64,000 bases of DNA from assembly GCA_019038695.1 (NCBI GenBank), contig JAHOYZ010000022.1:1-64000 (forward strand). Reading direction: 5' to 3'. Shown one piece after another: positions 27,045-37,350 of this stretch (positions within the stretch are counted from its first letter, which is position 1; every line of letters starts with the position of its first letter). A program made the translations under genes and the position numbers. Source of the stretch: Candidatus Zixiibacteriota bacterium. Its GTDB lineage: Bacteria > Zixibacteria > MSB-5A5 > GN15 > FEB-12. The notes under the pieces are model-generated. The model saw nothing but the letters and a program-made list of their open reading frames with translations, made no database searches and was not told the DNA's origin.

Positions 27045-27374
27045 TTACAGCCCTTCCACAGTCACGGCTGTACCACTGGCAGTGACCATCAGCATATTGC
27101 CGCTTCCGGAACCGATCGTCTCGTAGTCGAGGTCAACCCCGATTACGGCATTGGCTCCGTGATGCTGAGCCATCTGACACATCTCGGCAATAGCCATTTC
27201 TTTGGCAGTGCGGAGTTCCTTTTCGTAAGTACCGCTTCGGCCGCCGACGATATCGGTGATACTGGCGAAAATATCCTTGAATATGTTCGCGCCAAGAATA
27301 GCCTCGCCAGTGACCAGACCGTAATACTTCGTAATGTTCTTACCGTCAATATTGGGTGTTGTCGTAACCAGCAT
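27045..27374 (-). CDS. YbjQ/UPF0145 family protein
   Basis: A 109-residue protein of the YbjQ (heavy-metal-binding-like) family, which forms pentameric beta/alpha rings of uncertain function. Diagnostic blocks are [40 protein letters not shown] and [15 protein letters not shown]. It has its own terminator. The function is not established. Confidence 0.9.
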   Translation of the reverse strand: MLVTTTPNIDGKNITKYYGLVTGEAILGANIFKDIFASITDIVGGRSGTYEKELRTAKEMAIAEMCQMAQHHGANAVIGVDLDYETIGSGSGNMLMVTASGTAVTVEGL

Positions 27375-27461
27375 TTGTTGTCCTTTCAGATAGTATCCTT
27401 ACCAACAGGCGTCTTACTTAAGATACTACCAACATAGCAAACAATTCATTGCGAGATAGCC

Positions 27462-27884
27462 CTATGGCTTTGTAGCGCTGACCAACTCCACATCAAAATT
27501 GAGCGTTGCGTTCGGAGGGATAACACCACCCGCTCCGCGTTCGCCATAGGCAAGGTCCGGCGGAATAATTAGTTCTCGCTTGCCGCCCACTTTCATACCC
27601 GTGAGGCCTTCGTCCCAACCGGGAATAACCCGACCGGTGCCGAGTGCAAACTTGATAGGTTGACCGGTGGCGCTACTATCAAAATAAGTACCCCGAGCGT
27701 TGGCTTCGTACAAGTAACCAGCATAGTTAACTTCAACTGTCATACCGGCCTCGGCTACTTCTCCGGATCCCTTTTCATGATCAATGTATTTCAGTCCAGA
27801 GTCGGTTGTCACCCATCCATCACTGCAAGACTGTGCCATAATCAAAGCTCCAATTGCAAGTGCAAAAATCAATAGTTTCTTCAT
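27462..27884 (-). CDS. FKBP-type peptidyl-prolyl isomerase, exported
   Basis: A 140-residue protein. ATG 27884 ([20 protein letters not shown]) is chosen because GGAGAG lies 8 nt upstream. The hydrophobic leader ends in AQSC, a possible though imperfect lipobox, so the protein is periplasmic and maybe lipid-anchored. The FKBP domain is complete: [60 protein letters not shown] and LNFDVELV. It catalyses proline isomerisation during folding of exported proteins. It follows purA by 20 bp on the same strand. Confidence 0.92.
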   Translation of the reverse strand: MKKLLIFALAIGALIMAQSCSDGWVTTDSGLKYIDHEKGSGEVAEAGMTVEVNYAGYLYEANARGTYFDSSATGQPIKFALGTGRVIPGWDEGLTGMKVGGKRELIIPPDLAYGERGAGGVIPPNATLNFDVELVSATKP

Positions 27885-27904
27885 TGCCATCTCTCCTGTT
27901 TGTA

Positions 27905-29182
27905 TCAATCAATCATTATGGTGTCTTCACGTCGAGGGCCAGTCGAAACCAGCTTGATAGTCACTCCCAGATCATCAGCCACGAACTTCAGATAGTCCTG
28001 GGCGTTTTTTCCGAGATCACTAAACGAGGTCAGGGCTGTGGATTTCTCACTCCAGCCCGGTAGAGTTTTGAAGATTGGTTTGACATGGCTCAACTCGGCC
28101 AGATCAAGAGGTACTTCGTGGAGCGTATCACCGTTGAGGGTGTAGTCGGTGCAGACCTTGATTTCGTCCATGTGGTCGAGTACGTCGAGTTTGGTAACGG
28201 CTATGGAATCCACGCCGTTGACCCGAACTGCATGTCGTAATGCGACCAGATCAAGCCAGCCACAACGACGGGGCCGTCCGGTGGTAGCGCCGTACTCGTC
28301 GCCCCATTTGCGTAGTTTCTCACCGGTGTCATCAATCAGTTCGGTGGGAAAAGGTCCGGCTCCCACACGGGTTGTGTAAGCTTTGATAACTCCGACGACC
28401 TCATCAATAACTCTTGGTCCGACGCCCAGTCCCGTCAATGCGGCACCGGCGGTAGTGTTCGATGAAGTCGCAAAAGGGTAGGTTCCAAGATCGACATCAA
28501 GCATCGTTCCCTGAGCGCCTTCAAACAGGATTGTTTTTCCTTCGCGATGGGCGTCGAAAAGAGCCTTCGATACGTCCGTCACTAATGGACGGAACAATTC
28601 GGCCATAGCAATCAGGCGTTCATACGTTTTATCGAGATCGGCGCGTTCATCGTCGGAACCGGTCAGATACTTAGCTTTCACCTTCCGTTGATAGTCCAGG
28701 CGTTTGCGTAAACGGTCGGGTGCAAAGAGGTCAACCACCCGGATGCCATACCGGGCAACTTTATCGACATAGGTCGGACCGATACCGCGCATGGTAGTGC
28801 CAATACTGGTAGTTCCGCGTTGTTTCTCCTGAACTGCGTCAATCAGCTTATGATAGGGCAGCACCAGATTGGTCGCCGGTGAAATCCATAGCCGCCCCTT
28901 GTAGTCGATGCCCTGTTCGGTAAGGAAATCAAGCTCCTCGGAGAAGCTCTCCGGATCGAGAACTACACTGTTGCCAATGAAGCACATCTTGCCGGGATGA
29001 ATAATACCGGAGGGGATCAGGTGTAGCACATATTTCTTGTCCCCGACGACAATCGTATGTCCGGCGTTGGCACCACCCTGGAAACGGGCAATGATATCGC
29101 AATTGGCCGCCAGCAGATCGACAATCTTTCCCTTGCCCTCGTCACCCCACTGACAGCCCAGCACAATCGTGTTATTACTCAT
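27905..29182 (-). CDS. purA: Adenylosuccinate synthetase PurA
   Basis: A 425-residue enzyme joining IMP and aspartate using GTP, the first step from IMP to AMP. The P-loop [17 protein letters not shown] is at the N-terminus, followed by [44 protein letters not shown] and GPFPTEL. Length is typical. The engB stop lies 5 bp upstream, so engB-purA (and probably the FKBP gene) are co-transcribed. Confidence 0.97.
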   Translation of the reverse strand: MSNNTIVLGCQWGDEGKGKIVDLLAANCDIIARFQGGANAGHTIVVGDKKYVLHLIPSGIIHPGKMCFIGNSVVLDPESFSEELDFLTEQGIDYKGRLWISPATNLVLPYHKLIDAVQEKQRGTTSIGTTMRGIGPTYVDKVARYGIRVVDLFAPDRLRKRLDYQRKVKAKYLTGSDDERADLDKTYERLIAMAELFRPLVTDVSKALFDAHREGKTILFEGAQGTMLDVDLGTYPFATSSNTTAGAALTGLGVGPRVIDEVVGVIKAYTTRVGAGPFPTELIDDTGEKLRKWGDEYGATTGRPRRCGWLDLVALRHAVRVNGVDSIAVTKLDVLDHMDEIKVCTDYTLNGDTLHEVPLDLAELSHVKPIFKTLPGWSEKSTALTSFSDLGKNAQDYLKFVADDLGVTIKLVSTGPRREDTIMID

Positions 29183-29187
29183 TTTTT

Positions 29188-29802
29188 CTATGATCTCCGA
29201 CCTTTAGTGTGTTCGTTGATCAGATCGCGTACCGACCCCAGCAGTTCTTTCTTACCAACCCCTGTAACCGAAGAGCACCCGATGGCGGGTACCCGCAGAT
29301 CTCTTTCTACCTGCAGAACTTTACGTTTGGCCTTGTCGCGATTAAGCTTGTCTGTTTTAGTTACTGCGACCATTACCGGTACGCCTGCCTTCGCCAGCCA
29401 TTCCAAGAGCTGATCGTCTTCCGGGGTGATGTCGCGACGACAATCCAGAAGAAGCACCAACCCTACGAGATTTTCCGAGTGCTGCAGATAGGTCTCAATC
29501 AAGGTTCCCCAGTCGCGGCGCATGGCTTTTGAAACCTTGGCATAACCGTAGCCCGGCAGATCGACAAGGTAGTATTGGTTATTAATGAGAAAAAAGTTCA
29601 GCGATCTTGTTTTGCCCGGGGTGTTTGACACTTTGGCCATTTTCTTACTCCCCACCAACCGATTGAGAAGCGATGACTTTCCGACGTTGGACCGACCGGC
29701 AAAAGCCACCTGTGGCCGTTGATCCCGCGGCAACTGCGCGAGATCAAAAAAGGACCCAACAAAGGAGCAGGTCGATATTTTAGTGGCCGATACTTTGGTC
29801 AT
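29188..29802 (-). CDS. engB: Ribosome-biogenesis GTPase EngB (YsxC/YihA)
   Basis: A 204-residue TRAFAC GTPase needed for late assembly of the 50S subunit. G1 is AGRSNVGKSSLLN, G3 is DLPGYGYA, G4 is VTKTDK, and the KVSNTPGKTRSLNFF switch region is conserved. It starts at ATG 29802, 37 bp after the lon stop, and precedes purA in the same direction. Confidence 0.96.
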   Translation of the reverse strand: MTKVSATKISTCSFVGSFFDLAQLPRDQRPQVAFAGRSNVGKSSLLNRLVGSKKMAKVSNTPGKTRSLNFFLINNQYYLVDLPGYGYAKVSKAMRRDWGTLIETYLQHSENLVGLVLLLDCRRDITPEDDQLLEWLAKAGVPVMVAVTKTDKLNRDKAKRKVLQVERDLRVPAIGCSSVTGVGKKELLGSVRDLINEHTKGRRS

Positions 29803-29839
29803 AACTGGTGCACGGTCATATCCTGACGTTTAATCCAAA

Positions 29840-32251
29840 TCATTGTCGTAGCGACTGTCCCAAGGTAGAGTTGTTGCGGGTCCTTGATCGCACAAAAGGT
29901 GAACGCGTCATCATGATCCGAAGCGCGTCGTTAATCGTCTTCGCATAGTGGAGATCCAAACCGGCGCGTAGTTCTTTGGGTAGTTCAGTTATATCATTGC
30001 GGTTTTTCTCAGGGAGTACAATTTTGACTATACCGAGCCTTTTGGCCGCGAGCAATTTCTCATTTAGTCCGCCCACCGCCAGCACATCGCCGGTCAGAGT
30101 CAGTTCGCCGGTCATAGCCACATCGGTCCGAACAGGAATATCGGTCAACGATGAAACAATTGCCGTCAGGAGCGTGATCCCAGCCGAAGGCCCATCTTTG
30201 GGCACTGCTCCTTCGGGAATGTGAATATGCAGGTCTATTTTGTCAAAGAAATCCTCGCGCAGACCGAACTTCGCGGCATGATTGCGTACATACGACATAG
30301 CAGCTGTGGCTGATTCCTGCATGACGTCGCCAAGCGACCCGGTCAGAGTTAGATTGCCCTTGCCAGTCATCGGAACCACCTCGACCGGTAACACCTCGCC
30401 GCCCATTTCGGTCCAAGCCAGTCCAACGGCGTAGCCGGCTGTGGGATGGGATTTGATATCGGTACCGACATATTTTGCCACTCCCAATAACTTGCGTACC
30501 TTACTCACGGTGACGGTCACACGGCGTATTTTCTTGCCTTCGGCGATCTCGACCGCAACTTTTCGAAGAATACTACCCATCTTGCGTTCCAGCTCACGAA
30601 CCCCCGCCTCACGGGTGTAATGTCGAATGATCTCATAGATGGCGTCATCCTTGAAAACCACGGCCACTTTGGCCAGTCCGATTTCTTTCACCAGCTTGGG
30701 CAACAGGTAATCGGTAGCAATAGATGCTTTCTCGAAATCAAGATACCCCGGCAGGTGAATAATTTCCATGCGATCATGTAAAGCCGCTGGAACCGACGCG
30801 ACACTGTTGGCAGTCGTTATGAATAGAATACTCGAAAGATCGTAATCGACTTCGAGGTAGTTGTCCGAAAAAGTATTGTTCTGCTCAGGATCGAGCACTT
30901 CCAGCAGAGCCGAAGAAGGATCACCTCGGAAATCTGAGCCGATCTTGTCAATCTCATCGAGCAGGAAAACCGGATTGGTTGATCCAGCCCGTTTGATTCC
31001 CTGGATTATCCGGCCTGGCATAGCACCAATATAGGTGCGACGATGGCCCCTGATTTCGGCTTCGTCATGCACTCCGCCCAGAGACATGCGGACAAACTTA
31101 CGATCCAAAGCTCGAGCCACGGAGCGACCCACCGAAGTCTTGCCAACCCCCGGAGGTCCGACCAGACACAAAATTGGCCCCTTCACTTTCCCGGCCAGCC
31201 GGATCACAGCCAAATGCTCAAGAATGCGCTTCTTTGGTTTTTCCAGACCAAAGTGGTCACCATCAAGAATCGATCTAACTTCGGTGAAATCGAGTCGATC
31301 CTCCGTCATTGTTTTCCATGGCAGATCAAGCAACCATTCAAGATATGATCGGACTACCCCGGACTCAGCCGAGTATGGGTGCATCTTGGATAGTTTGCGC
31401 AATTCCTCTTCAGCTCTGGCCACCACTGGTTCCGGATATTCGCCGGTTTCCAGTTTCGCGTAGAGATCATCGACATCAGCGGCCGGTTCCTCGAACTGAC
31501 CCAACTCGTCCTTTATGGCTTTCATCTGCTGTTGCAGATAGAATTCCCGCTGGGAACGCGACATGGACTCCCGCACAGTGCCGTCAATTTTCTGCTCAAT
31601 CTTGAGAATCTCAATTTCTTCCCTGAGAATTTCCGCTAACAACAGGAGACGCTTTTCAATCCCGAGCGCTTCCAGAAGCTTCTGCTTGTTTTCATTTTTC
31701 TGGAGGATGTGCGCTCCAATTGTGTCCGCTTGCAGATCATAATCCGACTGGGAGGTCAACGTCACCAGAATCTCATCCGGGATACGGCGATTGAGACGAA
31801 CATAATCAGTGAACATCTCCAGGACCGTTCGCGACAGGGCTTCCATCTCACGCGCCCGAGGTATCTTTTCCTGACTATGGACGATCACATCAGCCGACAG
31901 GAAATCGTCGCCGGGACGCCACTCATCCACCGAAGCCCGCACCAAACCCTCCACCAGCACTTTCAGTGTGCCGTTGGGCATTTTCATCACCTGCAGCACG
32001 CGAGCTACTACACCCACGTCAAAGAGGTCTTCGGGGACAGGTTGATCGATCCCGGCCGAACGCTGGGCCACCAGCAACACAAGCTTGCTTCCATCCACCG
32101 CCGAGCGCAGGGCGTGCATCGTACCCTCGCGACCTATCAGCAGGGGATATATCATATGTGGAAATACGACTACATCGCGCAGGGGAATAACCCCTAGCGG
32201 CGACTCGATAGTAATCTCTTCTGCGTTGTACTCAATTCTATGTGTAGACAC
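29840..32251 (-). CDS. lon: ATP-dependent protease La (Lon)
   Basis: An 803-residue classical Lon: N-terminal substrate-binding LON domain (PLRDVVVFPHMIYPLLIGR), coiled coil, then an AAA+ module with Walker A GPPGVGKTSVGRSVA and Walker B FLLDEIDKIG. The protease domain carries Ser689 (KDGPSAGITLL) and Lys732 (GGLNEKLLAAKRLG). It degrades misfolded and regulatory proteins in the cytoplasm. The start is GTG 32251 with GGAGAG 8 nt upstream, and a TTGACA (32277-32282, minus strand) is a possible -35. It is divergent from pepF. Confidence 0.97.
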   Translation of the reverse strand: MSTHRIEYNAEEITIESPLGVIPLRDVVVFPHMIYPLLIGREGTMHALRSAVDGSKLVLLVAQRSAGIDQPVPEDLFDVGVVARVLQVMKMPNGTLKVLVEGLVRASVDEWRPGDDFLSADVIVHSQEKIPRAREMEALSRTVLEMFTDYVRLNRRIPDEILVTLTSQSDYDLQADTIGAHILQKNENKQKLLEALGIEKRLLLLAEILREEIEILKIEQKIDGTVRESMSRSQREFYLQQQMKAIKDELGQFEEPAADVDDLYAKLETGEYPEPVVARAEEELRKLSKMHPYSAESGVVRSYLEWLLDLPWKTMTEDRLDFTEVRSILDGDHFGLEKPKKRILEHLAVIRLAGKVKGPILCLVGPPGVGKTSVGRSVARALDRKFVRMSLGGVHDEAEIRGHRRTYIGAMPGRIIQGIKRAGSTNPVFLLDEIDKIGSDFRGDPSSALLEVLDPEQNNTFSDNYLEVDYDLSSILFITTANSVASVPAALHDRMEIIHLPGYLDFEKASIATDYLLPKLVKEIGLAKVAVVFKDDAIYEIIRHYTREAGVRELERKMGSILRKVAVEIAEGKKIRRVTVTVSKVRKLLGVAKYVGTDIKSHPTAGYAVGLAWTEMGGEVLPVEVVPMTGKGNLTLTGSLGDVMQESATAAMSYVRNHAAKFGLREDFFDKIDLHIHIPEGAVPKDGPSAGITLLTAIVSSLTDIPVRTDVAMTGELTLTGDVLAVGGLNEKLLAAKRLGIVKIVLPEKNRNDITELPKELRAGLDLHYAKTINDALRIMMTRSPFVRSRTRNNSTLGQSLRQ

Positions 32252-32486
32252 GAATCTGACTCTCCAATTATCAACTTGTCAACGTTTCAGCCAAACGGCA
32301 CAAGATAGGCAATTCCGGACGATTGGTCCACATGTTTTTACAGTTCTGCGTACCTTCGACCGAAAAGACTGTAATAATGTGAGATTGCCTCAAAGAGACC
32401 GGTTCAGGCGGCCCCCTTGCGCTTCTGCTGTTTCTGCCCCATATTGGGCTACGAAAAAATAACTGCGAGCAGCAAAGAGGAATAAC

Positions 32487-34301
32487 ATGACTACCGCCAC
32501 AGAAACTACAGCCAAAGCTGTCCCCACCCGCGATGATATTGATGACAACCACAAATGGAACCTGACCGATCTTTTCCCTTCCGACGATGCCTGGGAAGAA
32601 GGTGTCAATCAGGCCGAGAAGATAATCGAACAGGCCAAAAAGTTCTCCGGCCAGTTGGCAACGGCGAAAACACTCTACGAATGTCTCGAAAGCCGGACCG
32701 AACTCAACCTCCTGACTTCCAGACTGTACCAGTATGCTCGCCTAAACCAGGACCTCAATAACCGTGTCTCCAAATATCAAGCGACTTCCGATCGGGCAGC
32801 GGCGCTGTCATCACGAGCAGGAACCGCGTTTGCCTTTGTTGAACCGGAGTTACTCCAACTTGATGAAGCCAAGCTGCTTGAGATGGAAGCATGCTTCCCA
32901 AAAACTGGTGTCTATGATTTCTACCTCAAGGAACTGATCCGCTCCAGCAAACACGTCCGCAGTGAAGAAGTCGAAGAACTACTCGCTATGTCCGCCACCG
33001 TGGCTCGCGGGCCGGAGACGATTTTCACGATGCTCGACGATGCAGATCTCACCTACCCCACCATCAAGGACGAAGAAGGGCAGGACTTGCCCCTGACCAA
33101 ACAACGCGTTGCGAAATGTCTGGAGTCGAGCGACCCCCGCGTCAGAAAAGATGCGCATTGCGCCTTTTATTCAGTTTACAAGGAGCATCTTAATACTCTG
33201 GGCGCTTCGCTTAGTGCAACCATCACCAAAGACCTATTCTATTCTAAGGCGCGACGTTTCGATGATTGCCTCTCTGCGGCCTTGTTCGGTAACAATATCC
33301 CGACCTCTGTCTACAATTCCCTGCTGGACTCGACTGAAGCCAACCTGACCGGTCTGAATAAATACACCAGCGTACGCAAACGCATCCTTGGTTTGGACGA
33401 GATCCACACCTACGATATGATGTGTCCCCTGTTTCCCGATCGCGACTACGAAGTGCCGTATGACAGCGCCATCAAGGAGATTCTCGAAGCGGTGAAACCG
33501 CTTGGAGAGGATTATGTTAAAGTTCTTAGCCGTGCTTTTGATTCGCGCTGGGTTGATGTTTTTGAAACCGAGAGCAAAGGAAGCGGCGCTTACAATTGGG
33601 GCAGCTATGGTGTACATCCGTTTGTCCTGATGAACTACAACGACACTATCGACAACATGTTCACTCTCGCCCACGAAATGGGCCATTCCCTGCACAGCTA
33701 TCTGTCCTGCAAGACTCAGCCGTTTGCCAAGTCGCAATATTCGATATTTGTCGCCGAAGTCGCCTCAACGCTCAACGAAGGATTGGTGCTTCAGCACCTG
33801 TTGAAAAAAGCAGCTGACGACCGCGACCGGCTCTACCTGCTCAATCGCTACCTTGACAACACCTGGGGAACGTTCTTTAACCAGGTCATGTACGGCCGAT
33901 TCGAATTGAAGATTCATCAGGAAATCGAAGGCGGTGGGGCATTGTCGCCGGACATGATGAGCACATTGTGGAAAGAGCTGACCCGGAAATACTATGGACC
34001 GGACATGACTATCGATGAGTTCTCTCCACTCAAATGGAGCCGTATCCCACATTTCTATCTGAACTTCTATGTTTTCCAATACGCCACTTCATACGCCGCT
34101 TCACAAGCCATTCTAAACAAAGTGACTTCTGGCGAAGATGGCATCATCGACCGCTATTTGGAATTGCTGTCATCGGGCGGCAATGATTACCCAATAGAGC
34201 AGCTGAAGAAGTGTGGCGTTGATATGTCGACCCCGGCCCCGGTCGATGCTACGCTCAAATACTTCGCGCAGCAGGTAGATGAACTGGATAAATTGGGGTA
34301 A
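32487..34301 (+). CDS. pepF: Oligoendopeptidase F (M3B)
   Basis: A 604-residue cytoplasmic zinc peptidase hydrolysing oligopeptides. The zinc site is H396EMGH400 (LAHEMGHSLHSYLS), with the third ligand Glu in FVAEVASTLNE. The C-terminal IPHFYLNFYVFQYATSYAAS is a PepF hallmark. GAGG lies 8 nt before the ATG. It probably recycles peptides produced by Lon and other proteases; the lon gene is divergent from it. Confidence 0.96.
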   Translation: MTTATETTAKAVPTRDDIDDNHKWNLTDLFPSDDAWEEGVNQAEKIIEQAKKFSGQLATAKTLYECLESRTELNLLTSRLYQYARLNQDLNNRVSKYQATSDRAAALSSRAGTAFAFVEPELLQLDEAKLLEMEACFPKTGVYDFYLKELIRSSKHVRSEEVEELLAMSATVARGPETIFTMLDDADLTYPTIKDEEGQDLPLTKQRVAKCLESSDPRVRKDAHCAFYSVYKEHLNTLGASLSATITKDLFYSKARRFDDCLSAALFGNNIPTSVYNSLLDSTEANLTGLNKYTSVRKRILGLDEIHTYDMMCPLFPDRDYEVPYDSAIKEILEAVKPLGEDYVKVLSRAFDSRWVDVFETESKGSGAYNWGSYGVHPFVLMNYNDTIDNMFTLAHEMGHSLHSYLSCKTQPFAKSQYSIFVAEVASTLNEGLVLQHLLKKAADDRDRLYLLNRYLDNTWGTFFNQVMYGRFELKIHQEIEGGGALSPDMMSTLWKELTRKYYGPDMTIDEFSPLKWSRIPHFYLNFYVFQYATSYAASQAILNKVTSGEDGIIDRYLELLSSGGNDYPIEQLKKCGVDMSTPAPVDATLKYFAQQVDELDKLG

Positions 34302-34342
34302 GGGGGCGGCACAGTGCCGTAGTTATTACCGGACTGCCTACG

Positions 34343-35314
34343 CTACTTCACCGTCTTTTTTGGGCTGAAATACTTGCGTGTCAGGTTCTTAAGGCGTAGC
34401 TCGAGTTCCGGGGAGGGTGATTCTACCACTTCGCGGTGGATTTCCTCCCCAATACCCATGAAACTATTGAGAAGCTCCGGATCGAAGTGCGAACCGGATT
34501 CGTCTCGCATGGTCTTCATTGCCCGATCCAGTGAAAGGGCTGGCTTGTAGGGACGCTCAGAAGTTAATGCATCAAACACGTCCACGACCGCAAACAGCCT
34601 CGCGTTGAGGGGAATCTTATCCCCGGCCAGACCGGCCACGTAGCCGCTGCCATCCCATTTTTCGTGATGATACAGTATAACATCACGCGCATCATCCAAC
34701 CAGTGCGCCCCCCGGACAATATATGCCCCCCGTTCTACATGGCTATCCATGATGTGGCGCTCGTCAGAGGCCAGTTTCCCGGGTTTGATCATAATCGCAT
34801 CCGGGATGCCTATCTTTCCTACATCGTGAAGAAACGACCCTTTCATTAGTGACCTGATTTGCTCGTTCTCCAGACCGTGGGCTTCCGCCAACAGCACGGC
34901 GGCAATTGTAACGCGAAAGTTATGATCGTTTGTGCCGGTGTCACGCTCCGCAATCGCACTTCCCAATGCCCCGATCATGTCCATATGAGAAAACAGCAGA
35001 TCGCGGCGAAAAGCATGCATCAGGCCATCAATGATTTTGTCAAAATCCATCGGAGTACCGGGTTGCCCCGCCTCGCGGACCGTTATTGACTCTGCAGGTG
35101 AATCCCCATTATCACACTCCCCGGTACACACATCAGCTACCTGTTCCTGCAATTCAGAAAGCAAAATATGCACTACTTCCTGGCAATAAGCATCAAAACT
35201 CAAACCCGGCGGTTTGAGGCTGCACATTCTCACCATTTCATCGGCAACGATTTGTTTCACCTGCGAGTTGGACAGTCGCAGGGCGATGAGTCTGCGAATA
35301 GTAGCATCAAGCAC
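34343..35314 (-). CDS. HD-GYP-like phosphohydrolase domain protein
   Basis: A 323-residue protein starting at GTG. The N-terminal about 110 residues are helical and unrecognised. The C-terminal HD domain has FLHDVGKIGIPDAIMIKPGK, then HHEKWDGSGYVAGLAGDKIP, then ARLFAVVDVFDALTSERPYK, the order of HD-GYP c-di-GMP phosphodiesterases. The metal-binding HD and HH residues are present, but the GYP signature reads GYV, so activity on c-di-GMP is plausible, not assured. No receiver or membrane domain is present. It converges on pepF. Confidence 0.85.
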   Translation of the reverse strand: MLDATIRRLIALRLSNSQVKQIVADEMVRMCSLKPPGLSFDAYCQEVVHILLSELQEQVADVCTGECDNGDSPAESITVREAGQPGTPMDFDKIIDGLMHAFRRDLLFSHMDMIGALGSAIAERDTGTNDHNFRVTIAAVLLAEAHGLENEQIRSLMKGSFLHDVGKIGIPDAIMIKPGKLASDERHIMDSHVERGAYIVRGAHWLDDARDVILYHHEKWDGSGYVAGLAGDKIPLNARLFAVVDVFDALTSERPYKPALSLDRAMKTMRDESGSHFDPELLNSFMGIGEEIHREVVESPSPELELRLKNLTRKYFSPKKTVK

Positions 35315-35550
35315 AACAGGCTCCTCCCGGCTTCCGGCTGGCGGTGGAACACCTGGGTTGGAGTGGTTCCGACCGTTAGCCTTTTCCCAGATATATTATA
35401 CACTCAGATCAACCGGGACGCGAATGGATTTTTCGACACGCAGATACGTGTCGTCAGAGTAGCTCTGGCCTAAAGTGGGCCAATAACGCATTGGCTTAAT
35501 AAGTCTTTATAAAATATAGACTAAAGAAGAACTCTCGTCTGCCGCATCGC

Positions 35551-36882
35551 TCATAACAACCCGGTAAGCTTGTCGGTAGCACTGAAGGGTTTTACCCGGC
35601 CTATTTTTTGAGATGATAGTAGGCCCAATTGTTCGAGTTCTTCAAGGTCTTTTCTGGCTGTTACTCTGGAAACGTCGTAGATCTGAGAGTGAGTCCTAAT
35701 GGAGGTAGTTGCCTCGGGATTCTTGTGGAAGAATCGAATCAACTGCACCTGACGGTCGTTCACTGTAAACCTTTTTCTGATCGTAGTCAGCATTTTGCGA
35801 TTTTCAGCCCCTTGCCTCCTCACATGGCGTTCAAACTGCCTCCTTGCCTGTGAGATCTTCCTAAGGTTGTAATCAATGAAATAGGTCAGGTCGTTGTCGT
35901 CCTGTTCGGAATACACATATGCGTCACGGTACTGAACCGGGGATGCCTTTATCACTTTGGAGACAGGCAAATACGAGAATGCCCAATAGTCTTTTCTCAG
36001 CAGATACCAATAGAAAATCGTTCTTGCCAGTCTTCCGTTTCCATCGACAAATGGGTGGAGAAACCCAAGCCAGAAATGTAGTATGATCGCTTTTATCACT
36101 GGATGAATGAACTGTTGTGGTGTTAGGTCGCTGTTGGCAAACTGTACAAACTTTTCCATTTCCCGCCTAATGAATTTCTCCTTCGGTGGGATATGATAAA
36201 TCATCCCCGTCAAGCTGTTCGAGATCACAATGCCATCTGCATTCTTGCGGTAACGCCCACCATTCTGTGCCTCTTCCGTGCTTTTCAAGAGGGCGGCATG
36301 CATCTGGAGCAATAGGTCCTCGCTCAATTCCTGATTTTTGATGCCTTCCTCAATGTCGCGCATAACACAGTAGTTATTCAGGATCATTTGTTCGGATTCA
36401 TTCTTCGGCTCTCGCTGCTCAAGAAGCATCCTCTTGGCGACACGGCGAGTGGTGTTGGCTCCTTCAAGCTGCGATGATGCAATGGCCTCCTCCATGATTC
36501 CGCGCGCTATGAATCGCTGTCGCTGGGATTGGTCATCAACCTTCACGGATGCTAAGAATCCCCCAAGCCCCAAGTCCGCCTCATGGAGGAAGTAGTCAAA
36601 CCCGGGAACCTTCTGCCAAGTGAAGTAAACACCCTTCTCATCCCTCACGGGCGTGCGTACTCTACTCGGCGAAAGCCTACGCGCCGTCTTTACTAGCGCC
36701 CAAAACTCCTCCGGTGTTACTCCATCTGGTAAAGGCTTGAAACGAACTTTGTCCCAATGAAGGTATTTGGGCTGGCTCGTGGATTCAATCCAATTGTAGG
36801 CTTCTGGAAAACGCCTCAGCAATCTTGCAGAGGTTTCCACAAGGTTATCAATTTCAGGCTTTGGAAGCTTGAAGAAGTCCAT
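35551..36882 (-). CDS. Fic-domain AMPylase, class II, with C-terminal winged helix
   Basis: A 443-residue protein. The Fic core H276PFVDGNGRLAR287 carries the catalytic His and the phosphate-binding loop of enzymes that transfer AMP to Ser/Thr/Tyr hydroxyls. Residues S136SQLEG141 match the inhibitory-helix motif (S/T-x3-E-G/N) located before the Fic core, as in class II proteins that keep themselves inactive. The C-terminal about 80 residues (HSQIYDVSRVTARKDLEELE) form a winged-helix DNA-binding region, so it may autoregulate. No separate antitoxin lies next to it. Upstream lies an unusual set of inverted and direct repeats over its promoter. The target protein is unknown. Confidence 0.92.
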   Translation of the reverse strand: MDFFKLPKPEIDNLVETSARLLRRFPEAYNWIESTSQPKYLHWDKVRFKPLPDGVTPEEFWALVKTARRLSPSRVRTPVRDEKGVYFTWQKVPGFDYFLHEADLGLGGFLASVKVDDQSQRQRFIARGIMEEAIASSQLEGANTTRRVAKRMLLEQREPKNESEQMILNNYCVMRDIEEGIKNQELSEDLLLQMHAALLKSTEEAQNGGRYRKNADGIVISNSLTGMIYHIPPKEKFIRREMEKFVQFANSDLTPQQFIHPVIKAIILHFWLGFLHPFVDGNGRLARTIFYWYLLRKDYWAFSYLPVSKVIKASPVQYRDAYVYSEQDDNDLTYFIDYNLRKISQARRQFERHVRRQGAENRKMLTTIRKRFTVNDRQVQLIRFFHKNPEATTSIRTHSQIYDVSRVTARKDLEELEQLGLLSSQKIGRVKPFSATDKLTGLL

Positions 36883-36937
36883 GTGTGATTTCCTGTCTGT
36901 CGATAGCTCTCTAGAAATTTCTTCGGCTAAGGAATTT

Positions 36938-36966
36938 AATATACTTATTCCATGTCAATATGTAAA
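36938..36966 (-). promoter_or_regulatory. Predicted fic promoter overlapped by operator
   Basis: On the minus strand TTTACA (36961-36966), 17-bp spacer, TATATT (36938-36943). The -35 lies within the left arm of the inverted repeat at 36960-36987, so a bound regulator would block it. Confidence 0.5.
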
Positions 36967-36987
36967 GTGTTATCATATACTTTACAT
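36960..36987. promoter_or_regulatory. Operator-like inverted repeat ATGTAAAGT-10-ACTTTACAT
   Basis: Perfect 9-bp arms at 36960-36968 and 36979-36987 with a 10-bp AT-rich spacer. It covers the fic -35. Confidence 0.6.
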
Positions 36988-37036
36988 GTTGTATATATAT
37001 TCGGCCTCGTACTGAATTCCCTGAATTGCAGTGTAT

Positions 37037-37075
37037 ATGTAAACTGTTTACATAAACTTTACATATACTTTATAT
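37037..37075. promoter_or_regulatory. Second operator cluster: palindrome plus 11-bp-phased TTTACAT repeats
   Basis: ATGTAAACTGTTTACAT (37037-37053) is a perfect palindrome around a central T. TTTACAT recurs at 37047 and 37058, and as TTTATAT at 37069, each 11 bp apart and so on one face of the helix. The half-site is the same as in the operator 50 bp nearer to fic. The remainder of 36988-37261 holds no gene or other site I recognise. Confidence 0.55.
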
Positions 37076-37261
37076 GTTTTCTTCACCCCAAACCTATTGT
37101 TTTATCATAAGTAACGAGAATCATAACATGACTTCCTACTAACATGCTCCATCACAACGAATTACGAAGTGAAATTTTCGTTCTCCATAGCCCGTCCATG
37201 CCTGGACCACTCCGCGATCTTCCGGTAAGCCTGTGTATCGCAGTATATTGCAAGATTGGGG

Positions 37262-37290
37262 TTGACTTTGTTGGTTGTTTCTCGTATCTT
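37262..37290 (+). promoter_or_regulatory. Promoter of the GH35-like gene
   Basis: TTGACT (37262-37267), 17-bp spacer, TATCTT (37285-37290). The predicted leader is about 55 nt. Confidence 0.5.
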
Positions 37291-37350
37291 GTCAGTTCAT
37301 TGAGATAGAATGAAATGATAGACTTAAGCTATTGATACATAAGGCGTTAT

